Shown here piece by piece: positions 43,994 to 54,262 of a DNA stretch of 64,000 nucleotides (the first letter of the stretch is position 1; the number at the start of each line of letters is the position of its first letter). Under the pieces are notes generated by a model, which had not been told where the DNA came from, searched no databases, and was given only the letters and a program-made list of their open reading frames with translations. This DNA is from Fulvitalea axinellae (GTDB taxonomy: Bacteria; Bacteroidota; Bacteroidia; Cytophagales; Cyclobacteriaceae), in assembly GCF_036492835.1 (NCBI RefSeq), contig NZ_AP025314.1, positions 620,001-684,000 of the forward strand, read 5' to 3'. The position numbers and the translations under genes are program-made.

Positions 43994-44698
43994 TTATTCT
44001 TTGGAGTCTTCGTCTTGTTTGTCTTCGGTAAGCTCCTCCACTTTCTTTGATCTTGAGCCGTACAGTACGTATTCTTTGTACTTGGCCTCGTTGTCCTCTT
44101 TCCATACGTGTTTGCCTATTTCGCAAACCTCCGTTACCATGCGGTAAAGCTCTCCCAACAGCATGCTTCTTTCCATAGTCATGGCCTGTCGGGTTCTTTT
44201 GGCTTCCGTCAGGTCATCGATGGACTGATCCATGCCTTTTCTGTCGATATCCAATGCCGTCAGCTCCTCTTCCGTTACGCCTCTGTTGGCCAGTTTGTCC
44301 AGCATGCCTCGCGCCGCGCTGGCTACGCGTTTCGCGTGGCTGATCAGCTCGGCGTCCGTAAAGGATGTGAACTTCCCGAACTTAAAGTGGCGGTACTCCG
44401 GAGAATTGTCGCCGAAGGCCAGCTTCATCCTGAAACGCAAGTCGCCGATTTGGCGCTCTATCGACCTTCTGAGGATGTCCTTGGCGCTGGTTTTCAGCAT
44501 CTGTTGGCCTTCCCAGTACTCGTCCGGCATAATTTCCCGCAGAGTATCAATCTTTGTCTTGTAACTCTCCGAGAAAGTGGCCTGAATTCCGTAGTCCGAA
44601 AAGACGGCGATATCCCTGTTCAGGGCGCCGTATACGCTGTCGCATACCTGCAGGAATTCGGAGTGGGTGAATTTCATGTTTTGACTCGCTTGACTCAT
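43994..44698 (-). CDS. Helical protein (234 aa), unknown function
   Basis: Mostly long amphipathic helices with a charged C-terminal tail (EELTEDKQDEDSKE). No signal peptide, membrane segment or motif is recognisable. Single gene, minus strand. Length and composition fit a lineage-specific Bacteroidetes family. Confidence 0.6.
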   Translation of the reverse strand: MSQASQNMKFTHSEFLQVCDSVYGALNRDIAVFSDYGIQATFSESYKTKIDTLREIMPDEYWEGQQMLKTSAKDILRRSIERQIGDLRFRMKLAFGDNSPEYRHFKFGKFTSFTDAELISHAKRVASAARGMLDKLANRGVTEEELTALDIDRKGMDQSIDDLTEAKRTRQAMTMERSMLLGELYRMVTEVCEIGKHVWKEDNEAKYKEYVLYGSRSKKVEELTEDKQDEDSKE

Positions 44699-44896
44699 GG
44701 GCTCTTTTGTCGTTATTGATTGTTTCTAAAACCGTTTGTGTGTTATCGACGGGCTTTCTGCCTTGTGGGAGAACCTTCGGGTTATGGTTCCGTACACTTA
44801 GTTTCCGTCGCATCCGTTTACGTACAGGAGAATAGCCGGAACTGTGCCGGTAAAGGGTGGAGAGTGCCGAAAAATGGGGTGATGTAAGAAATTAGT

Positions 44897-45001
44897 GGCA
44901 GAAATTATCCCGGCACTGGCAGAAACTCTACCGGCATAGGGAGAAATGGTTCCGGCACCGGCGGAAAACGTACCGTACGGAGCGGAAAAGGTATCGGCAT
45001 C
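44897..45001 (+). repeat. Five degenerate 21-bp tandem repeats in a 574-bp intergenic gap
   Basis: The unit is close to GGCAGAAACTCTACCGGCATA and repeats about five times with 20-22 bp periods. In frame it reads as Gly/Arg/Asn/Thr-rich peptide and the frame stays open for over 100 codons, but there is no start codon after the preceding TAA (44885-44887). The rest of the gap 44699-45272 shows nothing I can support. Confidence 0.7.
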
Positions 45002-45272
45002 GGCGAAATATATTTTGTCGAAGGCGGAAATGCCCGGGTAAGAAAAAAGTCCGATACCGACATCGGTAATCGTTATATCGGTCCGGCTTTCTACAGACAG
45101 GCTTTTGGCGTAACTTGCGGGCGGAAAAAATGGACCGTATGTAGCCGGAGCCGATTTCGGTCGGGGAATGTATGGGGCGGTGACGCCCGAGGCTTAGCCA
45201 AGGGTGCGCATATCCGGCAAGGGCCCGGCGAGCCCGGAATCGCCAAAGAGTTTATCCGAAGCCAAAACGACT

Positions 45273-46037
45273 ATGGAACTGTTCTATCGAGAATACGGGG
45301 AAGGCTCCCCGCTGATTATACTTCACGGCCTGTTCGGCTTTTCCGATAACTGGGTCACCTTCGCCCGAGCGTTGTCGGACAGATACAGGGTTTTCGTGGT
45401 GGATCAACGCAACCACGGCAACTCTCCGCAAAGCGGGGAGTGGAACTACGGCGTAATGGCCGAGGATCTGAAAGAGTTTATCGAACGGCACGGCCTACAG
45501 GGCGCCGTAGTGTTGGGGCATTCCATGGGAGGCAAGACGGTGATGGAGTTCGCCGCGCATTATCCCGAGCTGATCAGTAAGATGATAGTGGTGGATATGG
45601 CTCCGAAAGCCTACGAACCCCGCCACGACGAGATAGTGGCCGCTTTGCGGTCCGTGGATTTGGCCTCGATACAGAAAAGATCCGACGCCGAGGCTGCATT
45701 AGCCGTAGGTATTCCGGACCCGGGCGTAAGGCAGTTCCTGATGAAGAACTTGGCCCGCAACCCGCAGAAAGGGTTCCGCTGGAAAATGAACCTGCCGGTA
45801 ATAGCCGAAAAGATAGAGAACGTAGTGGAGGCGGTGGCCCAAGGGGCGCACAGTATGGTTCCCGCGTTGTTTGTAAGGGGAGCTAATTCAAATTACGTTA
45901 CCGACGCTGATATTCCGGCGATTGAGGATATCTTTGCGGATAGCGAAGTGGTGACGGTGGAAGGCGCCGGGCATTGGGTCCACGCCGAGAAGCCGGCCGA
46001 ACTGCTGGAAGCTGTGGAGGAATTTCTTGAAGCCTAA
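45273..46037 (+). CDS. Alpha/beta hydrolase, YbfF-like esterase
   Basis: I start at MELFYREYGEGSPLIILHG; the longer frame adds 23 low-complexity residues. The nucleophile elbow GHSMGGKTVMEFA (about residue 90-102), the oxyanion motif LHGLFGFSDNW and the catalytic His in EGAGHWVHAEKP (about residue 233) are in place. The protein resembles acyl-CoA thioesterase/esterases of the YbfF type in length (254 aa) and in VVDQRNHGNS. Substrate unknown. Confidence 0.85.
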   Translation: MELFYREYGEGSPLIILHGLFGFSDNWVTFARALSDRYRVFVVDQRNHGNSPQSGEWNYGVMAEDLKEFIERHGLQGAVVLGHSMGGKTVMEFAAHYPELISKMIVVDMAPKAYEPRHDEIVAALRSVDLASIQKRSDAEAALAVGIPDPGVRQFLMKNLARNPQKGFRWKMNLPVIAEKIENVVEAVAQGAHSMVPALFVRGANSNYVTDADIPAIEDIFADSEVVTVEGAGHWVHAEKPAELLEAVEEFLEA

Positions 46038-46217
46038 ATTGTACAAAGCGCATAGTAAGGCTGAAAGCTGGCATAAAGGCCGGCTACGACGGACCTAAAA
46101 ACGGTTGTGTACTGGCGGGGCGATTGCCCGGCGAGGTATAGGCAAGCGTTGCGGGCGCGTACGATTAATGAAGGTGAGGCGGAAGAAAGCCCCGTAAAGA
46201 GAAACAGAAGACAGAAC

Positions 46218-46940
46218 ATGGGAACAGTGTATATGATTCCGAACGTGATAGCGGGCGGAACGGCGGACCAGGTGATAGCGCCACAAGTAAGGGAGATTCT
46301 CCCCAAACTGAAATACTTTCTGGTGGAGGATGTCCGTACGGCAAGGAGGTATATCAGCTCGTTGAAGCTGGGAATCCGTATAGAGGACCTGGTTTTTGAG
46401 AAAGTGGACAAAAAAACCGGACCGGCGGAGATAGGGCATTTGATGCGCCCCGTACTAGAGGGTAAGGACGTGGGAGTGATCTCAGAGTCGGGCTGTCCGG
46501 GTGTAGCGGATCCGGGAGCGGCGGTGGCGGCTTTCGCCCACGGTAAAGGAATCAAGGTGGTACCTATGGTGGGGCCTTCGTCATTGTTGTTGGCGTTGAT
46601 GGCTTCGGGTTTCAACGGGCAATCTTTCGCGTTTATCGGGTACTTGCCCATAGACAAAGCCCAAAGAAGGAAGCGGATCATAGCCGTGGAGAAAAAGTCG
46701 GAGGAAGAAAACCAGACGCAGATATTTATCGAGACGCCGTACCGAAACGAAGCCTTGCTGGGAGCGCTTTTGCGCAATCTGAAACCCTCGACAAAGTTAT
46801 GCATAGCCAGAGACGTGACGGGCGAAGAGGAATTTGTGGTGACGAAGTCGGTAGGCGAATGGAAGAAATCCGCTCCGGAACTAAAGAAAGTGCCTACGGT
46901 ATTTCTGGTACAGGGACAGTTTAACAAGAAAAAAGGCTAA
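46218..46940 (+). CDS. Tetrapyrrole-methylase-fold SAM methyltransferase (RsmI paralogue)
   Basis: I start at MGTVYMIPNVIAGGTADQVI, which fits the usual start of this family. The SAM-binding motifs VISESGCPGVADPGA (about residue 95) and PMVGPSSLLLALMASGFNGQ (about 120) place it in the RsmI/CobA fold. Its shorter opening lacks the canonical RsmI N-terminal GTLYVVATPIGN wording, so it is the Bacteroidetes paralogue often annotated as SAM-dependent methyltransferase. It probably methylates rRNA, unproven. Confidence 0.82.
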   Translation: MGTVYMIPNVIAGGTADQVIAPQVREILPKLKYFLVEDVRTARRYISSLKLGIRIEDLVFEKVDKKTGPAEIGHLMRPVLEGKDVGVISESGCPGVADPGAAVAAFAHGKGIKVVPMVGPSSLLLALMASGFNGQSFAFIGYLPIDKAQRRKRIIAVEKKSEEENQTQIFIETPYRNEALLGALLRNLKPSTKLCIARDVTGEEEFVVTKSVGEWKKSAPELKKVPTVFLVQGQFNKKKG

Positions 46941-47086
46941 ACCGTACCGGGCGTGGAAGGCGCCACGGGAGTGTCTGAAGCGCTTGCGGGGCGAAAGCTG
47001 AATATAGAGTCGTCCAATAACCGGAAGGCTTGATGATAATATGAAAAATAGGCGTAACTTGCGCATACATAAAGAGGTGTGTTTTT

Positions 47087-47110
47087 ACGGGCGATTCGTT
47101 GCCCGTTTTT
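47087..47110 (+). terminator. Hairpin and U-run before metK
   Basis: ACGGGC, an 8-nt loop, GCCCGT and TTTT form a compact terminator 38 bp before the metK ATG. It may end the methyltransferase transcript or act as a leader attenuator; no SAM riboswitch consensus was seen. Confidence 0.5.
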
Positions 47111-47147
47111 GGTTCCCTTTTGTGTAAACCGAATAACCTAAAACATT

Positions 47148-48401
47148 ATGTCTTACTACTTTACTTCAGAGTCGGTTTCGGAAGGACATCCGGATAAAAT
47201 CGCCGACCAAATCTCAGATTCTTTACTGGATAATTTCCTGGCCTTCGACCCGGAGTCGAAAGTGGCCTGCGAAACCCTCGTGACTACAGGCCTTACCGTA
47301 CTTAGCGGAGAGGTGAAATCCGAGGCATATATAGACGTGCAGGATGTGGCCCGTAAGGTGATCAAGAAGATCGGCTACACCAAGTCGGAATACAAGTTTG
47401 ACGCCGATTCGTGTGGAGTTATTTCCGCTATTCACGAGCAGTCTCCGGATATTAACCAGGGAGTGGAAAGAGAGAGCGAGGAAGAACAGGGTGCCGGCGA
47501 CCAAGGCATGATGTTCGGATACGCCACCAGCGAAACGGAAAACTATATGCCTTTGGCGCTTGACCTTTCGCACAGGATTCTTCAGGAATTGGCCAAGATG
47601 CGTCGCGAAAACGACAAGGTGCAGTACCTCCGTCCGGACGCGAAAGCGCAGGTTACCATCAAGTACAGCGACGATGACAAACCGGAGGCTATAGACGCCA
47701 TCGTGATCTCGACGCAACACGATGATTTCCACTACGAGGATCATACGATGCTGGAAAGAATCAAGGATGACTTGGTAAACATCTTGATGCCGCGCGTAAT
47801 AGCCACTTTGCCGGACAACGTGAAGGCGTTGTTCACCGACGAGGTGAAATACCATATCAACCCAACCGGAAAGTTCGTTATCGGCGGCCCGCACGGCGAC
47901 ACCGGACTTACAGGCCGTAAGATCATCGTTGATACGTACGGAGGAAAAGGAGCCCACGGAGGCGGAGCTTTCTCAGGTAAAGACCCTTCTAAAGTGGACC
48001 GCTCGGCGGCTTACGCTACGCGTCATATCGCCAAGAACTTGGTGGCGGCCGGAGTGGCAGACGAAGTGTTGGTGCAGGTATCGTACGCTATCGGATTGGC
48101 TGATCCGATGGGAATTTACGTAAACACCAACGGCACGGCCAAGGTGGACAAGAGCGACAGCGAGATAGCGCAGATCGTAGGCAAGATCTTCGACATGAGA
48201 CCTGCGGCGATCACCAAAAGGCTGAAGCTGAAGAACCCGATTTATTCGGATACCGCCGCTTACGGACATATGGGACGTAAACCGGAGATCAAGGAAGTGA
48301 CTTTCAGAACGGCGGGACAGAAACGTACGCTGTTGGTAGAGACATTTACTTGGGAGAAACTCGATTATGTTGAGGAGATCAAAAAAGAGTTCGGCCTGTA
48401 A
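47148..48401 (+). CDS. metK: S-adenosylmethionine synthase
   Basis: The family signatures are all present: [32 protein letters not shown] (about residue 119), [20 protein letters not shown] and [20 protein letters not shown] (about 280). The 417-aa length is normal for Bacteroidetes. It makes SAM from methionine and ATP in the cytoplasm. A strong terminator follows the stop codon. Confidence 0.97.
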   Translation: MSYYFTSESVSEGHPDKIADQISDSLLDNFLAFDPESKVACETLVTTGLTVLSGEVKSEAYIDVQDVARKVIKKIGYTKSEYKFDADSCGVISAIHEQSPDINQGVERESEEEQGAGDQGMMFGYATSETENYMPLALDLSHRILQELAKMRRENDKVQYLRPDAKAQVTIKYSDDDKPEAIDAIVISTQHDDFHYEDHTMLERIKDDLVNILMPRVIATLPDNVKALFTDEVKYHINPTGKFVIGGPHGDTGLTGRKIIVDTYGGKGAHGGGAFSGKDPSKVDRSAAYATRHIAKNLVAAGVADEVLVQVSYAIGLADPMGIYVNTNGTAKVDKSDSEIAQIVGKIFDMRPAAITKRLKLKNPIYSDTAAYGHMGRKPEIKEVTFRTAGQKRTLLVETFTWEKLDYVEEIKKEFGL

Positions 48402-48425
48402 TAGGAAGAATTTTTAACGAGATAC

Positions 48426-48459
48426 AAAAAAAGACCGCCGATCCGGCGGTCTTTTTTTA
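48426..48459 (+). terminator. Terminator of metK (bidirectional)
   Basis: AGACCGCCG-AT-CCGGCGGTCT with A and T runs on both sides; the minus-strand gene ending at 48540 may use it too. Confidence 0.88.
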
Positions 48460-48539
48460 TGCCCGCCCCTGGATTTCCCCGAAGGGAAAAAGGACGGAAG
48501 AGGGAAAGCTCCGGTTGAAGCCTTCCCGTTGATTGTTTC

Positions 48540-51500
48540 TTATTTCTGGGCCATAGCCTTAGGATCGTCAAGTACGACGATACGGAAGCCTACGTTGAAG
48601 ATTTTTTGCCATGGCTGGAAGCCCAAACGGTAAGAGGCTGTGGCACGTTTCGGCAAGTCTCTCCAAGATCCGCCACGAATGGCCTTGAGATTGTTCTCGT
48701 TGAGGTCGTTACGGCCGTCTTTGGCTTTGTATGGGTATGGAGCGTAGTCGGAAGCGGTCCATTCGGCCACGTTTCCGTGCATGTCGTAAAGTCCCCAAGC
48801 GTTAGGCTTGTACTGCCCCGTGCCGGAAGGAACCATTACGCCGTCGTCAACTGCCTCTACTTTCGGAACAAAATCTTGCGAGCGGAATACGGGATGGTCC
48901 GGGCCGACAGGCTTAGGGTCCACGCCGTTTACGGCAAGTTTTTGCAGGCTGACATCGGCCAAGTTGGCGAAGGCCGAGAAGTCTGTGCTTTGTGTTCCGT
49001 ACCACATATCGGAGCCGGAACCGGCACGGCATGCCCATTCCCATTGCGCTTCGGTAGGCAATGTCACTTGCATACCCGTTTTCTCGCTGAGCTTTTGGCA
49101 GAAGGCCATAGCCTCTTTCCAAGTAACGCGGATGGCGGGTTGTTCAGGCTTGTTCGCGGGGTAACCGGCGAACACGTGGTCTTTCCACTGCTGGTCGATA
49201 TGGCGACTGTCATGCTCGGGGAAGAATTTGCGGAACTGCTCGTTGCTGATTTCGAAGGCTCCCATCCAGAAGGCTTTCTCCACCTTTACTCGGGCGCGTG
49301 GGTATTCGTCTTTGGAACCTTCTTCCGATCCCATCACGAAACTGCCGGCGGGAATGCGGACAAGCTTGATGCTGATTCCTTCTCCCAAGTCAATGGTTTT
49401 TGTGGAGCCGTCAGCGGTTTTTGCCTTTTCTTGCAGTGTGCCTGCCATATCAGCGGTAAACGGCCATTTCTTGGCTTTAACCCTCTTATGCTTTACAGGA
49501 GCTTCCTTTTCCGGCAACACGGGAGTAACCGGGCCTTGGGCCCAACGGCGGGCGCGGGCGCGGGCGAGTTCCTCGTCGGAGTTGTCGATAGGCGTGTCGA
49601 AGCGGAGAGCGAGTTCTTTACGGCGGACTTCCTGAGGCGTTTCGCTACGGAATTTGCCACTCTTGTTGTATTCTCCGTGGAACGGTACGTTCAAATCGAT
49701 CCAGGTGTTGAGCCTGTCCCACTCCTCTTCGCTAAGTTCCACGTTGTGGTGACCTTTTTCCAACATCTGAACCAGTGGGCTCAGGCTTGCGTGGAAGTCC
49801 ATAGGAGTAAGCATAGTCTGGTCAGACTCCGGACCGGGACGGCGGATGTACGGGTGGAGGTTCCAGTAGCTCTTGCCGAAGGTCATGTGGGCCTTGGTGT
49901 ACCAGTGCTGTACGCCGGACTTGATAACACGCTTCATGGTAGTGTCGGCGAAGTTCGGGCGGTGGCTGTCTTTGCCGTCGTGGCAGCTTACGCACTTGCG
50001 GTCAAGGGTAGGCTGGATCTCGTTCATAAAGGTCATCGGCCTGGTTTCTCCGTACCAAGGTTTGATTTTGGCCGGTTTGCTTTTGCGCGAAGCGATGGTC
50101 GGCTTGGCGATAGGCAAAGTGTTGCGGTCTTCGTGACAACCTACGCAAGAAACCGTTTCGCCGGGCATGGCGGTCATCCAGCTTCTCATCAATTGCATGG
50201 CTCGGCCTTTCTCGTCAAGAGGCTGCATGGAGATAGGCGTGTTGGCGGGCACTTGGAAGAATGCGGATCCGTCTTCTTCCACAGGTACGGTTCCCATAAT
50301 ACGTTTCACGTCCCAACCGCTTTCGATACCGGCCGAGAAATGGTCGCCGAGAGTGCGGTTGTAAACGAATTTGTATGTGAACAGGCGCAATTCCTTCACG
50401 CTTCCGCGAGGTACACCGGCCAAACCGGGACCTTGGTAAATGTCCTGGATGTAAACGTTGGCGGTTTTCTTGGTCAAGTTCACCTGATCAGGAATTACGC
50501 GAGGCGTAGGTTTTTTCTCTTTCAGGATCGGGCTTCTCATACCGGCGCCTTCCGCTTCGGCGATCAGGGTCATGTTGTCGAAGATATCGACGAGGTAGAT
50601 TCCCCAGAGGCTGTTAGGGCTCATCTTGGCGGAAACGAGGTAATACTCTTCGCTGAGCGGATATGGGGTCACGAACTGTGGCCATACGCCGTCTACGAGG
50701 CGGTCTTTGATCTCGGGGATCACTTCTTTGCCGTAGCCCGGGATTTCCTGTACTACGCCTTCGGCTTCCTTACGCCCTTTCATCGGGTCGAGGATAACCA
50801 AACGGCCGGCACGCGCCACACCGTGGTGTCCCGATACAATACCTACGATTTTGGTAGGGTGCCCGGGAACAGGGCGAGCGTCGAAGAATGAGTTCGGCCA
50901 GTAGGAGCCACTACCGTAGTATTCTTTTTTGCCTGTTCCGTCAGGGTTCATATGGAGCAGGTTACGGGCAAAATAGTGCGCCATGTCGGTGTATTCCCAA
51001 CGCAGGTACATCACGCGTCCGTTGTTTAGCACTACAGGATCCCACTCATTGTCTTGGCCGTAGCTCAGCTGGCGAACTTTCTTGGTAGCGGGGTCCATGA
51101 CACTAACTAAGGCCACGGCGTCGTTACCATTAACACAAGGTACGCCTTGCAACGAAAGGTTGGAGGTTAGCATGATCTTGCCGCTAGGCAAGTAGGTGCC
51201 GTCCATAAAGTCCACTTCGGGAACATCGTCGGGAGTCAGGAGTTTTGGCTCTCCACCGTCGGCGGGCATTTCGTATAGGTGCCAACGGCCGTGCGGGCCG
51301 GCTTTGGAGAACATCATCTTATCGGCGTCGAAGTTCAGCTCAAGATCGGCGACGTGACTGCCTTCGGCTTTGTATACCGTTTGGTAATTAACGTCGGCTT
51401 GGTTCATGCCGGAGATTAATCCCACTTCGCCACGGCCGCGCTTGGGGTTGGTGTTGGCGTTCGACTTCCAGTTGGCGCCGGGCATACCCATGCCGGGAGC

Positions 51501-52142
51501 GCCCGAACGGCGGGCGTATTTGCCCAGCTCGTGGCGGGTAACCAAGATGTCGGACTTGAGGAGTGGGGTGGAAAGAAGAAGCTCTTTCTTCAATTCCACG
51601 ATTTCCATGGCCCGTTTTACCGCTCCGGGCTTCCGGGCGTAAAGGTCGGCTTTGGCCTTGGGCAACCCGTCTTTGATGCGTTGGTAACGACCTTGGTCCG
51701 AGAATCCGCTGTGCTTCTTGGTCATGAAATCCACGGAGCGTTTGATGGCCGCGAGGTTTACGTTTTCGAGACGTTCCTGCACCTTGAGCGCTTCCACTGT
51801 TTCTTCGAAAAGAGCAAGTAGTTGCTTGTCGTCAGCGCAAGACTGCAGGGCGCTTTTGAAAGCGCTCGGGTTCTTGAGTCCGGAGATGGTTTTCTCAACG
51901 ATTTTCCGGTCAAATTTGCCGTTTTCGATCAGCCTGGCTGGGTTTTTCCCGGCATGGCGCTCGATCCAAAACATGGCGGTGGGGTGTTTGTCCCAAAGGG
52001 TTTTCCACTCCCCTTTTTTATCCTTGGCCTTGTAGGCCTTCGCAAAGTCTTGTGACCAAGAGCGTTGGGCCCATGAGGCGCCTGCGCTAAAGGTCAGCAG
52101 GAAGATCGCTAAGGATAGATGAATGAAAAAAATCTTTCTCAT
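48540..52142 (-). CDS. Secreted dihaem protein with beta-propeller and SUMF1-type C-terminal domain (1200 aa)
   Basis: A signal peptide ends near AGASWAQ. Residues about 260-620 look like a TolB/PD40-type propeller (LNFDADKMMFSKAGPHGRWH, WEYTDMAHYF). Two CxxCH haem motifs follow: SCVGCHEDRN (about residue 664) and KCVSCHDGKD (about 715). From about residue 930 there is a SUMF1 fold: IPAGSFVMGSEEGSKDEYPR, AFWMGAFEISNEQFRKFF, LPTEAQWEWACRAG and IRGGSWRDLP. The segment RGGSWRDLPKRATASYRLGF lacks the active-site cysteines of true formylglycine-generating enzymes, so sulfatase maturation is unlikely. Exported, probably a redox-linked surface or periplasmic protein. Confidence 0.8.
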   Translation of the reverse strand: MRKIFFIHLSLAIFLLTFSAGASWAQRSWSQDFAKAYKAKDKKGEWKTLWDKHPTAMFWIERHAGKNPARLIENGKFDRKIVEKTISGLKNPSAFKSALQSCADDKQLLALFEETVEALKVQERLENVNLAAIKRSVDFMTKKHSGFSDQGRYQRIKDGLPKAKADLYARKPGAVKRAMEIVELKKELLLSTPLLKSDILVTRHELGKYARRSGAPGMGMPGANWKSNANTNPKRGRGEVGLISGMNQADVNYQTVYKAEGSHVADLELNFDADKMMFSKAGPHGRWHLYEMPADGGEPKLLTPDDVPEVDFMDGTYLPSGKIMLTSNLSLQGVPCVNGNDAVALVSVMDPATKKVRQLSYGQDNEWDPVVLNNGRVMYLRWEYTDMAHYFARNLLHMNPDGTGKKEYYGSGSYWPNSFFDARPVPGHPTKIVGIVSGHHGVARAGRLVILDPMKGRKEAEGVVQEIPGYGKEVIPEIKDRLVDGVWPQFVTPYPLSEEYYLVSAKMSPNSLWGIYLVDIFDNMTLIAEAEGAGMRSPILKEKKPTPRVIPDQVNLTKKTANVYIQDIYQGPGLAGVPRGSVKELRLFTYKFVYNRTLGDHFSAGIESGWDVKRIMGTVPVEEDGSAFFQVPANTPISMQPLDEKGRAMQLMRSWMTAMPGETVSCVGCHEDRNTLPIAKPTIASRKSKPAKIKPWYGETRPMTFMNEIQPTLDRKCVSCHDGKDSHRPNFADTTMKRVIKSGVQHWYTKAHMTFGKSYWNLHPYIRRPGPESDQTMLTPMDFHASLSPLVQMLEKGHHNVELSEEEWDRLNTWIDLNVPFHGEYNKSGKFRSETPQEVRRKELALRFDTPIDNSDEELARARARRWAQGPVTPVLPEKEAPVKHKRVKAKKWPFTADMAGTLQEKAKTADGSTKTIDLGEGISIKLVRIPAGSFVMGSEEGSKDEYPRARVKVEKAFWMGAFEISNEQFRKFFPEHDSRHIDQQWKDHVFAGYPANKPEQPAIRVTWKEAMAFCQKLSEKTGMQVTLPTEAQWEWACRAGSGSDMWYGTQSTDFSAFANLADVSLQKLAVNGVDPKPVGPDHPVFRSQDFVPKVEAVDDGVMVPSGTGQYKPNAWGLYDMHGNVAEWTASDYAPYPYKAKDGRNDLNENNLKAIRGGSWRDLPKRATASYRLGFQPWQKIFNVGFRIVVLDDPKAMAQK

Positions 52143-52497
52143 GCCTGTTGGATTAGATAATTGTGTCAGCTAATGCATATTCGACCCTAAACGCCATAGC
52201 CACCGTGCCTTAAAAATGGATGTCTCGGGAGTCTCGTTTCGGAGCGAAAAAAGTGCCCGCGTTACGGGTCCGATATCCTTGGGAAACGGAAGCTAAAGCG
52301 ATATAATCATCGAATACGGTAAATATAAGTCGATTTTCGTAAATGCAAGGGGGGGAAATGTTGCTAATTGAGAGGCCAAATGATTCTGGGCTAAGAAAAA
52401 TCCACTTCCTTCCAAATAAGGCCGGAGGGATTGAGGATTACCCGAAATATGCTTTATTTTGCGAGGATATTTTTAAGGGATGTCCCTAAACGATACT
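52143..52497. promoter_or_regulatory. Divergent intergenic region
   Basis: A 355-bp gap between two divergently transcribed genes with exported products, so both promoters must lie here. A TATTTTGC stretch at about 52453-52460 is a fair Bacteroidetes -7 element for the plus-strand gene. No palindrome or repeat is seen. Confidence 0.4.
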
Positions 52498-54243
52498 ATG
52501 AAATATTTCCTTATTCTTATAATGTTTTTGCCCGCCGTGGTATGGGGCCAAGACAACCAGATCCGATTTGAAGAGGGCAAGACTTTGCTCGAAGGCAAGC
52601 GCTATAAAGAGGCCATGGCCACATTTCTGTCGCTTACCGAAACCGGTAATCAAAATTGTTACGCTCGCTATGCCTGCTTTTATTATGGATATGCCGCCTA
52701 CGAAGCCGGGGAAAAGCAAAAGGCCCGGGCAATGTTTACCCAAGTGACAGTCAGGTATCCGGAGTGGAAGCAAGCCGATGACGCCCGTGTTTGGTTAGCG
52801 CAAATCGCTTTTGACGAGGGTTTCCGCGCCAAGGCTATGGCCATACTCGAAAAGGTGGAAAAAGGCCCGAAAAGAAAAACGGCCTATGAAATGGCCAGAG
52901 TGTACTTAGACAAATCGGATACGGAAGACCTTCGCATTCTGCATAAGCGTTTGCCGGAAGACAAGACCGTAGCGATGGTCCTCGCCGAGAAATTGGCCGC
53001 CACCCAACCCGAAGACAGGGAGCCGGGGGAATTGGAGGCTTTGGTAAGGGAATTTAAGCTAAACCCGGAAATGTATGGCGTGAAGCTCAAAACGACGGGC
53101 CATACCAAAAAGAGCAGTTATAACGTAGCGGTGATGTTGCCGTTTCTTTATATCAACGATTCCGCCTCGATTGAGGCTCGCACTCCCAATTTCGTCTACA
53201 ACCTGTATTCGGGAATGGAGTTGGCTCAAAGGCACTTGGCCGAAGAGGGCGTGGACATAAAACTGTATCCATACGATACCAAAAAAAGTCGTGATAGCTT
53301 GTCGGTGACGCTAGCTACGGACCATATCGAGGAAGCGGACCTGATCTTGGGGCCGTTGTATTCTTCCTTGGCTACGGAAGCCGTAAAATTTTCGGACAGG
53401 TCCGAGACCGTGTTATTCAATCCCCTTTCCACGGACAGCGCGTTGGTGGCGGATTCGGAGTATGCCAAGCTGTTCTTGCCCGATAACGAAACCCAAGCGC
53501 GCCAAGCCGCCAGATTCGCCGTTTCGAAAGTTGAGAACAGAAACGCTATGATTTTTTATGGAACAAAAGCCAAGGACTCCATAAAAGCTTACGAGTATAA
53601 GAGGGCGATAGAAAAAGATAGCTTTAATGTGGCGATTATAAGGCGACTTGACCGCTATAACGCTCGCTCAATCGATAAAATGCTTAGGGCCAAAACCAAA
53701 GTGCCTACAGATTCTGTCAACAACTATGGAGTTCGGATTATGGAAGACTCGCTCCATATCGCGCCGGACAGCATCGGACACATTTATGTGGCGTCCGATA
53801 ACGAGATTTTGGCTACCAGCGTTATCGCGGGCATTTCAGGCCGGCCGGACACGGTGATGCTTATCGGCGACGGACGTTGGCTCGATTACTTCGTCACGCC
53901 GGAGACTTTGGAAGAGAAAGAGATTTATCTGGTGGCCCCGAACTTTGTTGATATGTCCACGGACAACTTTCAGCGCTTTAGGGAGGATTACGCAAGAGCG
54001 ACTTACCGCAACCCTGACCGCTACGCCTCGCAAGGATATGATATGCTGATGTTGTTGGGCAAAATGCTGAAGGAAAACGGAACGGAAGTATTGCCGGCCA
54101 AGGGGACCGGTTTTGTGCCAGGCACGTTGTACTACGGTTACGATTTCGACGAAAAAGGAAAAAACCGGGTAGTGCCGATCATAAAATACAAGGATTACAC
54201 CCTGAGGGTAGCCAACAAGCCCGAAGAGGAAACGGAAGATTAA
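52498..54243 (+). CDS. Exported TPR plus periplasmic-binding-fold protein (LpoA-like)
   Basis: I start at MKYFLILIMFLPAVVWGQ, a signal peptide; the longer frame adds six residues in front of it. Residues about 20-190 form TPR-like helices (LLEGKRYKEAMATFLSLTET), and from about 205 (SYNVAVMLPFLYI) a type I periplasmic-binding fold follows, including DLILGPLYSSLATEAVKFSD. This layout is that of LpoA-type or amino-acid-binding relatives in Bacteroidetes, usually annotated as LysM/ABC substrate-binding proteins. A role in cell-wall synthesis is possible but not shown. Confidence 0.75.
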   Translation: MKYFLILIMFLPAVVWGQDNQIRFEEGKTLLEGKRYKEAMATFLSLTETGNQNCYARYACFYYGYAAYEAGEKQKARAMFTQVTVRYPEWKQADDARVWLAQIAFDEGFRAKAMAILEKVEKGPKRKTAYEMARVYLDKSDTEDLRILHKRLPEDKTVAMVLAEKLAATQPEDREPGELEALVREFKLNPEMYGVKLKTTGHTKKSSYNVAVMLPFLYINDSASIEARTPNFVYNLYSGMELAQRHLAEEGVDIKLYPYDTKKSRDSLSVTLATDHIEEADLILGPLYSSLATEAVKFSDRSETVLFNPLSTDSALVADSEYAKLFLPDNETQARQAARFAVSKVENRNAMIFYGTKAKDSIKAYEYKRAIEKDSFNVAIIRRLDRYNARSIDKMLRAKTKVPTDSVNNYGVRIMEDSLHIAPDSIGHIYVASDNEILATSVIAGISGRPDTVMLIGDGRWLDYFVTPETLEEKEIYLVAPNFVDMSTDNFQRFREDYARATYRNPDRYASQGYDMLMLLGKMLKENGTEVLPAKGTGFVPGTLYYGYDFDEKGKNRVVPIIKYKDYTLRVANKPEEETED

Positions 54244-54262
54244 GAAAACGCCGGAAATCCAT

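Noticed and set aside
44897..45001. CRISPR-type repeat-spacer pattern in the 21-bp repeats
   Set aside because: The units are contiguous with no spacers and are degenerate.
46941..47147. SAM riboswitch before metK
   Set aside because: None of the known SAM-riboswitch core sequences is recognisable; only a terminator-like hairpin is seen.
48606..50891. 761-codon open frame antisense to the dihaem/SUMF1 gene
   Set aside because: It mirrors a real gene with clear domains; no motif is present in the antisense translation.
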